In this document: positions 1-9,717 of the stretch, piece by piece
Position numbering within the stretch: position 1 is the stretch's first letter
How the letters are laid out: every line of letters starts with the position of its first letter
NCBI RefSeq assembly: GCF_030285665.1
Contig: NZ_CP127295.1
Span: forward strand, 5,208,001 to 5,272,000
Direction: 5' to 3'
DNA from: Amycolatopsis mongoliensis
Lineage (GTDB): Bacteria > Actinomycetota > Actinomycetes > Mycobacteriales > Pseudonocardiaceae
Length of the DNA: 64,000 bases
Made by a program: the position numbers and the translations under genes
Notes under the pieces: generated by a model
The model's database searches: none
What the model saw: only the letters and a program-made list of their open reading frames with translations
What the model was told of the DNA's origin: nothing

Positions 1-1333
1 GGTCTACGACCTCGGGGCGGGCACGTTCGACGTCGCCGTCGTCGGCGCCACGCAGAACGGGTTCACCGTGCTCGCCGAGGACGGCCTGCCCGACCTCGGC
101 GGCCTCGACGTCGACCAGGCGCTGATGGTGCACGTCGGGCGCGAGGTCTCGCACTCCGACCCGCAGCGCTGGCAGCGGCTGCTGCGCCCCGAGTCGACCG
201 CCGACCGGCGCACCCGGCGCGCGCTGCAGGAGGACGTCAAGGCGGCCAAGGAGGCGCTGTCGCGGCACCCGCAGACCGAAGTGCCGATGCCCGAGCCGTT
301 CAAGGACGTCCTCGTCACGCGCGGCGAGCTGGAAGGCCTGGTCCGGCCGGCGATGCTGCGCAGTGTGGAGCTGCTGTCGCGGACGCTGCGGTCGTCCGGG
401 CTGACCCCGGACCGGCTGGCCGGCATCTACCTCGTCGGCGGGTCGAGCCGGCTGCCGCTGGTCGGCACGATGATCGCGGAGAAGCTCGGCGTCGTGCCGG
501 GCAGCCTCGACCAGCCGGAGACCGCCGTCGCGCTCGGTGCCCAGCACGTCGCCAGGGACGGGCTGGGCGCGCGCACGCAGAACGTCGAAGGGGCGGTGGC
601 CGCGGGCGCCCCGCACCGCCCGCAGTACGCGCCGCCGCCCCCGCCGCAGTACCAGGGCTACGCGCCGGCGAACTTCCCGCCCAGCGGCCCGCAGCCGGTG
701 CCGTCGAACTTCCCCGCGTACTCGCCCGCGCCGGAGCGGGCCGAGCCGAAGGCGGGCGGGAAGAAGAAGCTGCTCGTCGGGATCGCGGCCGCCGTCGTGG
801 TGGTGCTCGCGGCCGGGCTGACCTACTTCCTGACGTCGTCGTCCTCGGCGACGACCTACACCGCCGACCAGTGCAAGACGCCCGGGCAGGCGGACGACAA
901 GGGCCTCACCGGCTGCCTGCGCCAGCTCGCCGGGAAGATCGCCGACACCGGCGACTGCAAGCCGGGCATGGGCAACGGCCCGGCCGCGCCGGCGAAGAGC
1001 CTCGGGGTGGCCTCGACCTGCTCGGCGCCGGGGCGCGCGGGCACGCAGGTGACCTACGTCCAGAGCGACAACGCCGACACGCTCAAGCAGTACACCGACG
1101 GCCTGCTCACGTCGGCGGGCGGGGACCGCACCGAAGCGGACTGGGGCGGCAACGGGCTCAAGGGGCACTACTCGTCGGCCGCGGGCAGGACGGCGGCGGT
1201 GCTCGTGTTCACGGTGTCGGACCGGCCCCTGGCCGGGTTCATCTACCAGCTGAACTCGAGCGATCAGGCCGAAGCGACCACGCCGGACACGCTGGCGAAC
1301 TACTTCGAGGCGAGCGTCCAGCCCGGGGAGTAG
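1..1333 (+). CDS. Membrane-anchored Hsp70-family protein (5' end missing)
   Basis: The window opens inside this gene; 443 residues are visible in the frame starting at base 2. The first residues carry the Hsp70/actin-fold phosphate motif DLGAGTFDV, and near residue 140 GIYLVGGSSRLP is the adenosine-binding motif, so this is the second half of an Hsp70 ATPase domain. In place of a DnaK substrate-binding domain there is a Pro/Gln/Tyr-rich linker (about residues 200-245), a basic KKK patch, one transmembrane helix (about 257-279) and an outer domain of about 160 residues with four cysteines. Actinobacteria carry such Hsp70-like proteins with extracytoplasmic tails; their role is unclear and they should not be called DnaK. 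It ends 49 bp before the DUF3046 gene. Confidence 0.85.
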   Translation, partial: VYDLGAGTFDVAVVGATQNGFTVLAEDGLPDLGGLDVDQALMVHVGREVSHSDPQRWQRLLRPESTADRRTRRALQEDVKAAKEALSRHPQTEVPMPEPFKDVLVTRGELEGLVRPAMLRSVELLSRTLRSSGLTPDRLAGIYLVGGSSRLPLVGTMIAEKLGVVPGSLDQPETAVALGAQHVARDGLGARTQNVEGAVAAGAPHRPQYAPPPPPQYQGYAPANFPPSGPQPVPSNFPAYSPAPERAEPKAGGKKKLLVGIAAAVVVVLAAGLTYFLTSSSSATTYTADQCKTPGQADDKGLTGCLRQLAGKIADTGDCKPGMGNGPAAPAKSLGVASTCSAPGRAGTQVTYVQSDNADTLKQYTDGLLTSAGGDRTEADWGGNGLKGHYSSAAGRTAAVLVFTVSDRPLAGFIYQLNSSDQAEATTPDTLANYFEASVQPGE

Positions 1334-1382
1334 CCGCCGGGCGCGAACGGACCGTTCGCGCCGCCGGGTTAGAGTGGGTCCG

Positions 1383-1577
1383 ATGCGGATCACGGTTTTC
1401 CGGCGGCTGATGGCCGACGAGTTCGGCTCCGGGCGTGCCCAAGTGCTGGCCAGGGACCACGTGCTCAGCGGGCTCGGCGGCCGCACCGTGGACCAGGCGC
1501 TGACCGCGGGAATCCCGGCCAAGGAGATCTGGCGAGAGGTCTGCGACGCCTTCGACGTCCCCCGAGAACGGCGCTGA
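1383..1577 (+). CDS. DUF3046 family small protein
   Basis: A 64-residue protein beginning MRITVFRRLMADEFG and ending in a charged tail (VPRERR). The sequence fits DUF3046, a short actinobacterial family of unknown function that often lies just upstream of recA, as it does here. I chose ATG 1383; an in-frame GTG at 1374 would add only three residues. No signal peptide or membrane segment is seen. It is separated from recA by about 245 bp that hold the recA promoters, so it is probably not in the SOS transcript. Confidence 0.8.
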   Translation: MRITVFRRLMADEFGSGRAQVLARDHVLSGLGGRTVDQALTAGIPAKEIWREVCDAFDVPRERR

Positions 1578-1659
1578 AGGGCGCTGACCTGCGCGGATTC
1601 TCGCGGGGCCGACCCGGGTGGGCGAAAAATCCTAGCGCAAGGGCGTGTCGGTGCCGACC

Positions 1660-1675
1660 TCGAACAGGTGTTCGT
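1660..1675. promoter_or_regulatory. LexA-binding SOS box upstream of recA
   Basis: TCGAACAGGTGTTCGT matches the actinobacterial SOS box TCGAAC-N4-GTTCGA at 11 of 12 specified positions. It lies about 150 bp before the recA start codon, as in mycobacteria where the LexA-controlled recA promoter is the distal one. LexA is encoded in this same window (43617-44336). Confidence 0.88.
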
Positions 1676-1683
1676 CTATGGTG

Positions 1684-1692
1684 TTGTCCACA
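1684..1692 (+). promoter_or_regulatory. DnaA-box-like 9-mer in the recA leader
   Basis: TTGTCCACA is the preferred DnaA box of high-GC actinomycetes. A weaker TCCACA follows at 1706-1711. It lies between the SOS box and the proximal recA promoter. A single box can occur by chance, so the assignment is tentative; the same 9-mer appears in the nrdR promoter at 45446-45454. Confidence 0.4.
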
Positions 1693-1732
1693 TCGGGTCC
1701 AGCGATCCACAGATTGGGCGCCGCGCCTGGAA

Positions 1733-1755
1733 TTGTCGGTCCCCGCCGCTAGCGT
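1733..1755 (+). promoter_or_regulatory. PafBC-type (RecA-independent DNA damage) promoter of recA
   Basis: TTGTCGGTC, eight bases, then TAGCGT. The mycobacterial RecA-NDp/PafBC promoter consensus is TTGTCRGTG-N8-TANNNT; only the ninth base (C for G) differs and the 8-bp spacer is exact. It is about 70 bp upstream of the recA ATG, giving recA a second damage-responsive promoter in addition to the LexA-controlled one. PafBC itself is not in the window. Confidence 0.7.
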
Positions 1756-1823
1756 CGGACCGGACAGCTGAAGAACCGACACAGAGCCCTCGAGACGGGC
1801 TTCGACCAGCGAGGTGGACTTCC

Positions 1824-2870
<1,047 letters not shown>

Positions 2871-2885
2871 TCGACCGGGTTGGGT

Positions 2886-2913
2886 CCTCACCGTGGCGCG
2901 ATCCACGGTGAGG
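2886..2913 (+). terminator. recA-recX intercistronic stem-loop (partial terminator)
   Basis: Perfect 11-bp inverted repeat, CCTCACCGTGG and CCACGGTGAGG, with the 6-base loop CGCGAT, 15 bp after the recA stop. No U-run follows. A leaky hairpin between recA and recX that keeps RecX low relative to RecA is known in other bacteria; this fits that role. Its regulatory effect here is inferred. Confidence 0.7.
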
Positions 2914-2932
2914 TGCGGATGAACGACGAGGA

Positions 2933-3487
2933 GTGACCGAGGTGGCGAGGGCACCGAAGATCCCGCCGTCGGAGCTGCCCCCGGAGGAGCGCTTCAAGAA
3001 GGCCAAGGAGATCTGCTACGACCTCCTGGCCGTGCGGGCGCGTACTCAGGAGGAGCTCCGGCAGGCCTTGCACCGCAAGGGCTTCGACGAGGAGACCAGC
3101 GAAAACCTGCTCGGCAAGCTCGACCGGGCCGGGTTGGTGAACGACGCGGAGTTCGCCGAGCTGTGGGTGAAGTCCCGGCACGAGACCCAGGGGCTGTCCC
3201 GCACCGCGTTGCTGGCCGAACTGCGGCGCAAGGGCGTCGACGACGAAGTCGCGGCGCAGGCGGCGGGCGAGGTCGACCGCGAGTCCGAGGAGCAGATGGC
3301 CAAGGAACTGGTCCGCAAGCGCCTCGGCTCCCTGGGCAACGTCGACGAGCAGACGGCGCTGCGGCGGCTGCTCGGCTTCCTGGCCCGCAAGGGATACCCG
3401 CAGGGGCTGGCCTACACGGTGATCAAGGAGGAACTCCGCGAGTACGGTGCGGAGTCCACCCTCCTCGACGACGCCTACATCGACTGA
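2933..3487 (+). CDS. recX: RecX, regulatory inhibitor of RecA
   Basis: 184 residues from GTG 2933. RecX binds RecA filaments and limits their extension. The protein is helical and charged with the repeated three-helix units typical of RecX (for example the segments around EELRQALHRKGFDEE, RTALLAELRRKGVDDE and LLGFLARKGYPQGLAYTVIK). An in-frame GTG at 2942 may be the true start because GAGGAG at 2928-2933 is spaced 8 bases from it; with the 2933 start that Shine-Dalgarno would overlap the codon. It follows recA on the same strand. Confidence 0.93.
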   Translation: MTEVARAPKIPPSELPPEERFKKAKEICYDLLAVRARTQEELRQALHRKGFDEETSENLLGKLDRAGLVNDAEFAELWVKSRHETQGLSRTALLAELRRKGVDDEVAAQAAGEVDRESEEQMAKELVRKRLGSLGNVDEQTALRRLLGFLARKGYPQGLAYTVIKEELREYGAESTLLDDAYID

Positions 3488-3581
3488 CGGCGCCCGGCCT
3501 GGCCCAGGTCGCCGCGGCGCGAGGAGTGCCGGTGCGGCGGGTGTGCCGGTGCTCGCAGCGTCGGGAGCGCCGGCCCGGTCG

Positions 3582-4841
3582 TCAAGCGGAGCTCGCGGAC
3601 ACCGTCTCCCGGGCGACCGGCCGCCGGTCCGAGCGGTGCTTGCGGACCGCCAGCAACAGCACCGCGAGCAGCCCCATCACCACGCACGTGACCACCGCCG
3701 TCAGCACCAGGAACTCGTTGAGCTGCCCGGCCGCCAGGTACGCGCCCAGGGCCACCGCCACCAGGGCGCACACCGCACGGTCCACAATGGACTCCATCGA
3801 CAGGAGCGTCGCGCGGTAACGGGAGTCCGGGATGGAGTCGTTCAGCAGCTGCTTCTGCACCGGGAACGAAATCCCCGTCGCCACCGCGAAGACGCACAAC
3901 ACGAGCACCGTCGGGAAGGAGCCCACGAACACGACCAAACCGAGGCACAACGCCATCACGATGGTCAGCGTGAACACCGAACCCACCGGGCCGATCGCGC
4001 GGCGGAGCCGGTGCGGGCGGGCCGCGCCCAGGGCTTCGAAGACCGTCATCGCGGCCAGTACCGCGCCGTACCAGTTCACCGACAGTGTCTTCGACTCCAG
4101 GATCGGCTGGAACAGGTTCACCTGGCAGATCCGGACCAGCGTGAACATCGCGATGCCCTGCACCATCAGCAGCATCAGCCACCGCGACGAGCGCAGTGCC
4201 GACAGCGCGCCGCCGACGCCCGCGAGCAGCGACGCCGTCTTGTCCTTCACGCGGCGGCCGCCGGGGATCGCGGGAAGCTTCAGGGCGAACGCGAGTGCAA
4301 CCGCGGCGTTGATCGCCGTCAGCCAGTACGGGGACGGCAGGTTCCACGTCATCAGCAGGCCGATCACCGGCCAGTACACGATCTTGCCGACCAGGCTGAA
4401 CGCACGGCCGACGCCTTCGACACGAAGGTAGTGTTCGCCGGAGCCGGAAGCGTGCAGGTACTCGTACAGGTACGCGCTCTGCGCGCCGGACACCAGCGAC
4501 CGCGCCAGGGCGATCAGCACGAAGTGCACCAGGAACCCCGTGTACGAGCCCAGGAACACCGGCACCAGGTTCGCCGCCACGAGCACGCCGGCGCCGGCCG
4601 CCAGCGAGGTGCGGTAGTCGAACCGGTCGGCGATCATCCCCGTCGGGATCTCCAGCAGGCAGAACACGATGTAGTAGATGCTCTGGATGCCGAAGATCTC
4701 GCCGTCGGAGAGGCCGACGAGTTTCTGGTACTGGTAGAAGATCGGCACCCACAGCAGCAGGCCGAAGAAGAACTGGAACCCGTAGGTCAGCCGGACGGTG
4801 CGGCGGACGGCGGGGTTCGCGGGCAGGCGAAGGCCCAGCAT
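3582..4841 (-). CDS. MFS transporter downstream of the dikinase
   Basis: 419 residues with about 12 hydrophobic segments; the loop after TM2 reads IPTGMIADRFDYRTSLAAG, the MFS motif-A region. Start ATG 4841 (MLGLRLPANPAVRRTV). It lies 19 bp after the dikinase gene 4861-6837 in the same direction, so the two are probably one transcription unit. The substrate cannot be read from sequence. The pairing suggests that the transported molecule is a substrate, product or target of the dikinase. The C-terminal tail is basic and cytoplasmic. It converges with recX, with 94 bp between. Confidence 0.85.
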   Translation of the reverse strand: MLGLRLPANPAVRRTVRLTYGFQFFFGLLLWVPIFYQYQKLVGLSDGEIFGIQSIYYIVFCLLEIPTGMIADRFDYRTSLAAGAGVLVAANLVPVFLGSYTGFLVHFVLIALARSLVSGAQSAYLYEYLHASGSGEHYLRVEGVGRAFSLVGKIVYWPVIGLLMTWNLPSPYWLTAINAAVALAFALKLPAIPGGRRVKDKTASLLAGVGGALSALRSSRWLMLLMVQGIAMFTLVRICQVNLFQPILESKTLSVNWYGAVLAAMTVFEALGAARPHRLRRAIGPVGSVFTLTIVMALCLGLVVFVGSFPTVLVLCVFAVATGISFPVQKQLLNDSIPDSRYRATLLSMESIVDRAVCALVAVALGAYLAAGQLNEFLVLTAVVTCVVMGLLAVLLLAVRKHRSDRRPVARETVSASSA

Positions 4842-4860
4842 GGTCGTGTCTCCCGGAAAC

Positions 4861-6837
4861 TCAAACAGAATAAGGACGCAGCTGCACGAGGTGGAGGTGG
4901 TCGCCGTCGGCGAGCCACTCGATGTCCACCGGCGAGCCGAACGTGTAGTCGGGCGAGAAGTGCCCCTGCAGCAGGCGCCCGGCGATCGCGAGCCGCTGCA
5001 GCTGTGCGTGGGCGGCCTCGTCGAGGTCCGACGTCGCATCGCCGAGCGACACCGTGCGGCCACCGCCCTCGACCGTCGAGTACAGGTACTGCATGGGCAT
5101 GGCCGCACCCTCGACGACGTCGGTCACGCGAGGTGACACGTTGACGTACACCGTGCGGAAGTCCGCGCGGTTCATCGGGTTCGTCGTCACCAGCACGCCG
5201 CCGAAGTCGGCCGTGACCTGTTCCTGGATCACGACGCCCATGTAGCACTCGTCGAGGGAGATCCCGGCCTGCCGCCGCAGCCGGACGCTGCGCACCGACA
5301 CCAGCGAAGCCCAGACTTCCTTGACACTGGCGAAGATCCGCTCGGCCGTCGTGACGTGGTTGAGCGACTCGTAGATCCCGGCCGCCGAGAACCCGGCCAG
5401 GTCTTCGGCGTTCGACGAGCTGCGCACGACGAACGTCCGCACGCCGGCCAGCTGCGACACCAGCGCAGAGTCGATCTCCCCGGCCAGCGCGCCCGGCATC
5501 CGGGCCGACCGGATCAGGCTCTGCAGCTCGACGCACAGCGGCTCGATCTCCCGCGCGTCCAGTTCCAGGGCCATCTTCAGCTTGCCGATGGCCTGCTGGA
5601 TCCGCGGCGACGACTCCAGGAACCGCCGCTGCAGCGAGAACGGCAGCGCGATGCCGCGGGGCACGCGGACGCGCTCGTCGAGCAGCCGGCGGGCCGCGGC
5701 GGTCAGGTCCGTGACGTCGGATCCGGCGGGGACGTCCAGCAGCCGGGCCAGGTACGGCAGCAGGTTCTCCCGCGGCGGCCGCGGCACCTGGTAGAAGCCG
5801 AGCAGGCGCTGCGAACCGTGCGCGAGCACGTGGTGCAGCTCGCCGAGGTTGGCCGCCTTGGTGCCGTAGCGGTAGCGGTCGGACGCGCGCAGCCGCGTGA
5901 GGTTCACGATCGGGCTGTGCGCGGACTCCGGCTCCTCCAGCGTGACGCGCTGGGCGTACCAGCTCGGCGGCGTCGCGGTGGCCGGCTCGGGAATCTCCCG
6001 CAGCGACAGCGACCGGTCGTCCACCGTGTACTCGACCCACTTGCCGTCGAGCCCGCGACGCTCGATGTCGGCGAGGGCGCCGAGCTGGACGGCGTTCGGG
6101 ATCTGCCAGCCGGTGGCGAGGACGTTGGTGTGCGACAACGGCGTCGTGTGCCGGGCGTTGACGATGCCCGACAGCCGCGGGATGTCGTCGGGCACGCGGT
6201 CCATCACGATGATGTCCGACCAGTCCAGCGTCGCGGCCCGGTACTCGGCCTCGCTGCGGAACGCGCGCAGCCGGCCCGTGGCCGTGCCGGGGTTCAGCGC
6301 GACGAAGGGTGCCGTCGAGAACAGCTCGTGCGCGAACACGCGCGGCAGCTCGCTCGGCGGGATCTCCCGGACGATCCGCTCCTGCAGCCGGTTGGCCGGC
6401 TTGAACACCAGCGGCAGCGCCGGGTCGACGTACTGCGCGACGAAGGCGTGGAACTCCCGGATCAGCTCGGCCGGCATGGTGTCGACCTCGACCGTCTCCA
6501 GCGAAAGCATCTGCGGGTGCCGGGCGAGGATGCCGAGCAGGAACCGGCGGTCCGGCGCGTGGTAGAAGTCCTGGTTGTAGGAGTCGATCTCGGCGCGCAC
6601 CCGTTCTTCGGGGACGCCGAGGATCTCTTCCCCGATATAGATCGCGTGAAAGGAATGGCGCGCGTCGTTCAGGAAGTGGATGACCGAGTTTTCGCGGTCC
6701 ACCACCACCTTGACGAAGGAATAGCCGCCGAGGGTGCCGCCCAGCTGGTGGAGGGCGGACAGGGAAAGACGTTCGCCGATGAGTGCGGCGACGTTCTCGG
6801 GGGCGGGACTGGGGGCGACCACGCTGGTCAGGGACAC
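4861..6837 (-). CDS. PEP-synthase-like dikinase with swivel-His then ATP-grasp order
   Basis: 658 residues from GTG 6837. The N-terminal 170 residues are not recognised. Residues about 180-255 look like the phosphohistidine swivel domain of PEP-utilising enzymes (LNPGTATGRL, then TTPLSHTNVL with His236 the likely phosphoacceptor). Residues about 323-658 look like the PPDK/PEP-synthase ATP-grasp domain (GTKAANLGEL at 325-334, VVRSSSNAEDL at 470-480, DIEW at 638-641, VQLRP at 651-655). The His domain therefore precedes the ATP domain, the reverse of PEP synthase and of rifampin phosphotransferase but like glucan water dikinase, and no PEP/pyruvate TIM barrel is present. The acceptor is unknown. 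GAGGAG lies six bases before the start, inside a hairpin. Confidence 0.82.
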   Translation of the reverse strand: MSLTSVVAPSPAPENVAALIGERLSLSALHQLGGTLGGYSFVKVVVDRENSVIHFLNDARHSFHAIYIGEEILGVPEERVRAEIDSYNQDFYHAPDRRFLLGILARHPQMLSLETVEVDTMPAELIREFHAFVAQYVDPALPLVFKPANRLQERIVREIPPSELPRVFAHELFSTAPFVALNPGTATGRLRAFRSEAEYRAATLDWSDIIVMDRVPDDIPRLSGIVNARHTTPLSHTNVLATGWQIPNAVQLGALADIERRGLDGKWVEYTVDDRSLSLREIPEPATATPPSWYAQRVTLEEPESAHSPIVNLTRLRASDRYRYGTKAANLGELHHVLAHGSQRLLGFYQVPRPPRENLLPYLARLLDVPAGSDVTDLTAAARRLLDERVRVPRGIALPFSLQRRFLESSPRIQQAIGKLKMALELDAREIEPLCVELQSLIRSARMPGALAGEIDSALVSQLAGVRTFVVRSSSNAEDLAGFSAAGIYESLNHVTTAERIFASVKEVWASLVSVRSVRLRRQAGISLDECYMGVVIQEQVTADFGGVLVTTNPMNRADFRTVYVNVSPRVTDVVEGAAMPMQYLYSTVEGGGRTVSLGDATSDLDEAAHAQLQRLAIAGRLLQGHFSPDYTFGSPVDIEWLADGDHLHLVQLRPYSV

Positions 6838-6842
6838 CGGTT

Positions 6843-6866
6843 CTCCTCGCTCGAAACAGCGAGGAG
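6843..6866 (-). promoter_or_regulatory. Hairpin that sequesters the dikinase Shine-Dalgarno
   Basis: Perfect 9-bp inverted repeat: CTCCTCGCT (6843-6851) and AGCGAGGAG (6858-6866) around a 6-base loop. Read on the minus strand, the downstream arm is AGCGAGGAG followed by AACCG and the GTG start, so the entire GAGGAG ribosome site is paired. This could act as a translational switch (thermometer, protein- or ligand-controlled); the effect is inferred. Confidence 0.65.
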
Positions 6867-6959
6867 GAACGATAACAGGGGGTGAATCACCGACCGTCAG
6901 GCAAATGGCCCGATCACTGGCACAAACGGGCGAACGCATGATCGCCACCACACCCGTTA

Positions 6960-6993
6960 GGAGCACCGTTCCAGCGCTTGGGAACGGTGCTCC
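6960..6993 (-). terminator. Terminator-like stem-loop after eda
   Basis: Perfect 13-bp inverted repeat, GGAGCACCGTTCC (6960-6972) and GGAACGGTGCTCC (6981-6993), with an 8-base loop. It sits 57 bp past the eda stop and upstream of the dikinase leader, separating the two minus-strand units. There is no clear U-tract, as is common in high-GC actinobacteria. Confidence 0.75.
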
Positions 6994-7050
6994 CGGAATC
7001 CGGACGCCAATTCCGCCGTTCGGGTCCCGAATTCCGCGGGGTGATCTCCG

Positions 7051-7671
7051 CTACAGCTTCGCGGCTTCCGCGGCCAGCTTCTCGATCGCGGCGAAATCGC
7101 CGGCGTCGATCGAGGACTTCGGCGTGAGCCACGAGCCGCCGATACAGCCGACGTTCGGCAGCGCCAGGTACGAAGGCGCCGAGGCCACCGTGATCCCGCC
7201 GGTCGGGCAGAACTTCAGGGACGGCAACGGGCCCGCGATCGACTTCAGGTACGCGACACCGCCGGACGCTTCCGCCGGGAAGAACTTCAACGCCGACAGC
7301 CCCCGTTCGGCCAGTCGCATCGCCTCGGACACGGTGCTCGCGCCCGGCAGGAACGGCAGCCCGGTCCCGAAGCACGCGTCGACGACGGCGTCGGTGCAGC
7401 CCGGTGTCACGAGGAACTTCGCGCCCGCGTCGGCGGCCTGCTTCGCCTGGTCCGGCGCGGTGACCGTGCCGGCACCGATGACGATGTCCGGCACTTCGGC
7501 CGCGACGCGCTCGATCGCCGACAGCGCCGCCGGGGTGCGCAGGGTCAGCTCGATGACCCCGATCCCGCCGGCGAGCAGGGCCCGGGCCGTGGGCACGGCG
7601 TCGGCGGCGTCGTCGATCACCACGACGGGCATCACGGGGGACAGCTCGAGCAGGTCCTGACCGGTGGTCAC
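7051..7671 (-). CDS. eda: KDPG aldolase (Entner-Doudoroff)
   Basis: 206 residues. It cleaves 2-keto-3-deoxy-6-phosphogluconate to pyruvate and glyceraldehyde-3-phosphate. The Schiff-base lysine is in ALKFFPAE (Lys129); the catalytic Glu41 and Arg45 are in IELTLRT; GAGTV and TPGCTD are further barrel motifs of the class I KDPG/KHG aldolases. The start codon overlaps the stop of edd by four bases (ATGA), so the two are translationally coupled. KHG aldolase activity is possible too, but the edd partner makes the Entner-Doudoroff role likely. Confidence 0.95.
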   Translation of the reverse strand: MTTGQDLLELSPVMPVVVIDDAADAVPTARALLAGGIGVIELTLRTPAALSAIERVAAEVPDIVIGAGTVTAPDQAKQAADAGAKFLVTPGCTDAVVDACFGTGLPFLPGASTVSEAMRLAERGLSALKFFPAEASGGVAYLKSIAGPLPSLKFCPTGGITVASAPSYLALPNVGCIGGSWLTPKSSIDAGDFAAIEKLAAEAAKL

Positions 7672-9563
7672 TGACCGACCTCCTGGGTTTCCAGAGTGTG
7701 CGTGGGCATTCCGAAGTGCTCCGGAGTGAGCGGCCCGAAGACGGATGCGCCCAGGTCAGCGGGGCCGACGGCACGGCGCAACGCGGCGAACAGCTCTCGG
7801 CCGGTGCCGGTCCAGGATGCTTCGGACGGCGGTCCGTCCACAAGCTCACGCCGGGCGAGTTCTTCGTCACCGACGAGAACGTCGAGGCTGCCCGCGGACG
7901 CGTCGAGCCGGACGACGTCGCCGTCGGCGATCCGGGCGATCGGGCCGCCCGCCGCGGCTTCCGGCGTCACCTGGATGGCGGCCGGGATCTTGCCCGACGC
8001 GCCCGACATCCGGCCGTCGGTGAGCAACGCCACGGCGTGCCCGCGATCCATCAGGACGCCCAGCGCCGGGGTGAGGCCGTGCAGTTCCGGCATGCCGTTG
8101 GCCTGCGGGCCCTGCTGCCGGATCACCACGACGACGTCGCGGTCCAGCTCGCCGGCCTCGAACGCGGCCGTGAACGCCTCCTGGGTGGTGAACACCCGCG
8201 CCGGCGCCTGGACGACCCGGTGCTCGGGCGCCACCGCGGACACCTTGACCACCGCGCGCCCGAGGTTGCCCTCGACCATCCGCAGCCCGCCGTCTGCGGC
8301 GAACGGGCGCCACGCCGGGCGCAGCACCTCTTCGTCGAGGCTGCGGGTGGGCACGTCGCGCCAGACCAGCTCGCCGTCGGACAGGATCGGCTCGGCCCGG
8401 TAGCGGTGCAGCCCGAAGCCGGCCACGGTGTGCACGTCTTCGTGCAGCAGCCCGGCGTCGAGCAGCGTGCCGACCAGGAACTGGATGCCGCCCGCGGCGT
8501 GGAAGTGGTTGATGTCGGCGCTGCCGTTCGGGTACACCCGCGCCAGCAGCGGCACGACGGCCGAGAGGTCGGAGAAGTCGTCCCAGGTCAGCTGGATGCC
8601 GGCGGCCGCGGCGACGGCGACCAGGTGCATCGTGTGATTGGTCGACCCGCCGGTGGCGAGCAGCGCGATGACGCCGTTGACGAACGCCTTTTCGTCGAGG
8701 ATCCGCGAGACCGGCGTGTACTCCTCGCCGCGCGAGATCGCGACGACCCGGCGGCCCGCCTCCTCGGTCAGTGCCCGGCGCAACGCCGAACCCGGCTGGA
8801 CGAAGCTGGCGCCCGGCAGGTGCAGGCCCATCACCTCGACGACCATCTGGTTGGAGTTGGCCGTACCGTAGAACGTGCAGGTGCCGGCCGAGTGGTACGA
8901 CGCCGCTTCGGCGTCCAGGAGGTCTTCGCGGGTCGCGAGACCCTCGGCGTACAGCTGGCGGACGCGCGCCTTCTCCTTGTTCGGCAGGCCCGAGTTCATC
9001 GGCCCGGCCGGGACCAGCACGGCCGGCAGGTGCCCGAACGACAGGGCCCCGATCAGCAGGCCGGGCACGATCTTGTCGCAGACGCCCAGCAGCAGGGCCG
9101 CGTCGAACATGTCGTGGGACAGCGCGATCGCCGTCGACATCGCGATGACCTCGCGGCTGAACAGGGACAGCTCCATGCCGGCGCGGCCCTGGGTGATGCC
9201 GTCGCACATCGCGGGCACGCCGCCGGCGAACTGGGCGACACCACCGGCGGAGCGCACCGACTTCTTCAGCCAGGCCGGGTACTCCTGCATCGGCTGGTGC
9301 GCCGAGAGCATGTCGTTGTAGGACGAGACGATCGCGACGCCCGGGGCGCGTGCGGCCCGCAGCGCCTGCTTGTCGGCGCCTTCCATGGCGGCGAAGCCGT
9401 GGGCGAGGTTGCTGCACGCGAGGCCGCGGCGGACCGGGCCTTCGGCGTGCGCGGCAGCCACGCGGTCGAGGTGGGCCGCGCGGGTCGCGGCGCTGCGCGC
9501 GGCGATGCGCTCGGTGACGTCGGCGACGACTCGGTGCAGCTTCGTGGTGGGGGTGGGGCTCAT
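7668..9563 (-). CDS. edd: 6-Phosphogluconate dehydratase (Entner-Doudoroff)
   Basis: 631 residues, close to the usual length of about 600-625. It dehydrates 6-phosphogluconate to KDPG, the substrate of the neighbouring eda. It belongs to the IlvD/Edd [4Fe-4S] family: [25 protein letters not shown] and [14 protein letters not shown] contain the three conserved cysteines, and [11 protein letters not shown] and [15 protein letters not shown] are typical of the family. A long N-terminal region ([32 protein letters not shown] region) distinguishes Edd from IlvD. It is the first gene of the minus-strand edd-eda unit, divergent from the sdh operon, with 251 bp between the two starts. Confidence 0.95.
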   Translation of the reverse strand: MSPTPTTKLHRVVADVTERIAARSAATRAAHLDRVAAAHAEGPVRRGLACSNLAHGFAAMEGADKQALRAARAPGVAIVSSYNDMLSAHQPMQEYPAWLKKSVRSAGGVAQFAGGVPAMCDGITQGRAGMELSLFSREVIAMSTAIALSHDMFDAALLLGVCDKIVPGLLIGALSFGHLPAVLVPAGPMNSGLPNKEKARVRQLYAEGLATREDLLDAEAASYHSAGTCTFYGTANSNQMVVEVMGLHLPGASFVQPGSALRRALTEEAGRRVVAISRGEEYTPVSRILDEKAFVNGVIALLATGGSTNHTMHLVAVAAAAGIQLTWDDFSDLSAVVPLLARVYPNGSADINHFHAAGGIQFLVGTLLDAGLLHEDVHTVAGFGLHRYRAEPILSDGELVWRDVPTRSLDEEVLRPAWRPFAADGGLRMVEGNLGRAVVKVSAVAPEHRVVQAPARVFTTQEAFTAAFEAGELDRDVVVVIRQQGPQANGMPELHGLTPALGVLMDRGHAVALLTDGRMSGASGKIPAAIQVTPEAAAGGPIARIADGDVVRLDASAGSLDVLVGDEELARRELVDGPPSEASWTGTGRELFAALRRAVGPADLGASVFGPLTPEHFGMPTHTLETQEVGQ

Positions 9564-9717
9564 GTCCGGCTCCGGATCACTGGTGTGGGGTGGTCCGCGG
9601 GACGGCAGCGCTGGCGCCTCTGGGTCGTGACACTGGCCACAGTACCTCGGGAAAACGCCGAATCAAAATCGATTCAGAAGATCGACCCGCGTGACCCCGA
9701 TCACCCCCAGAACCGTT

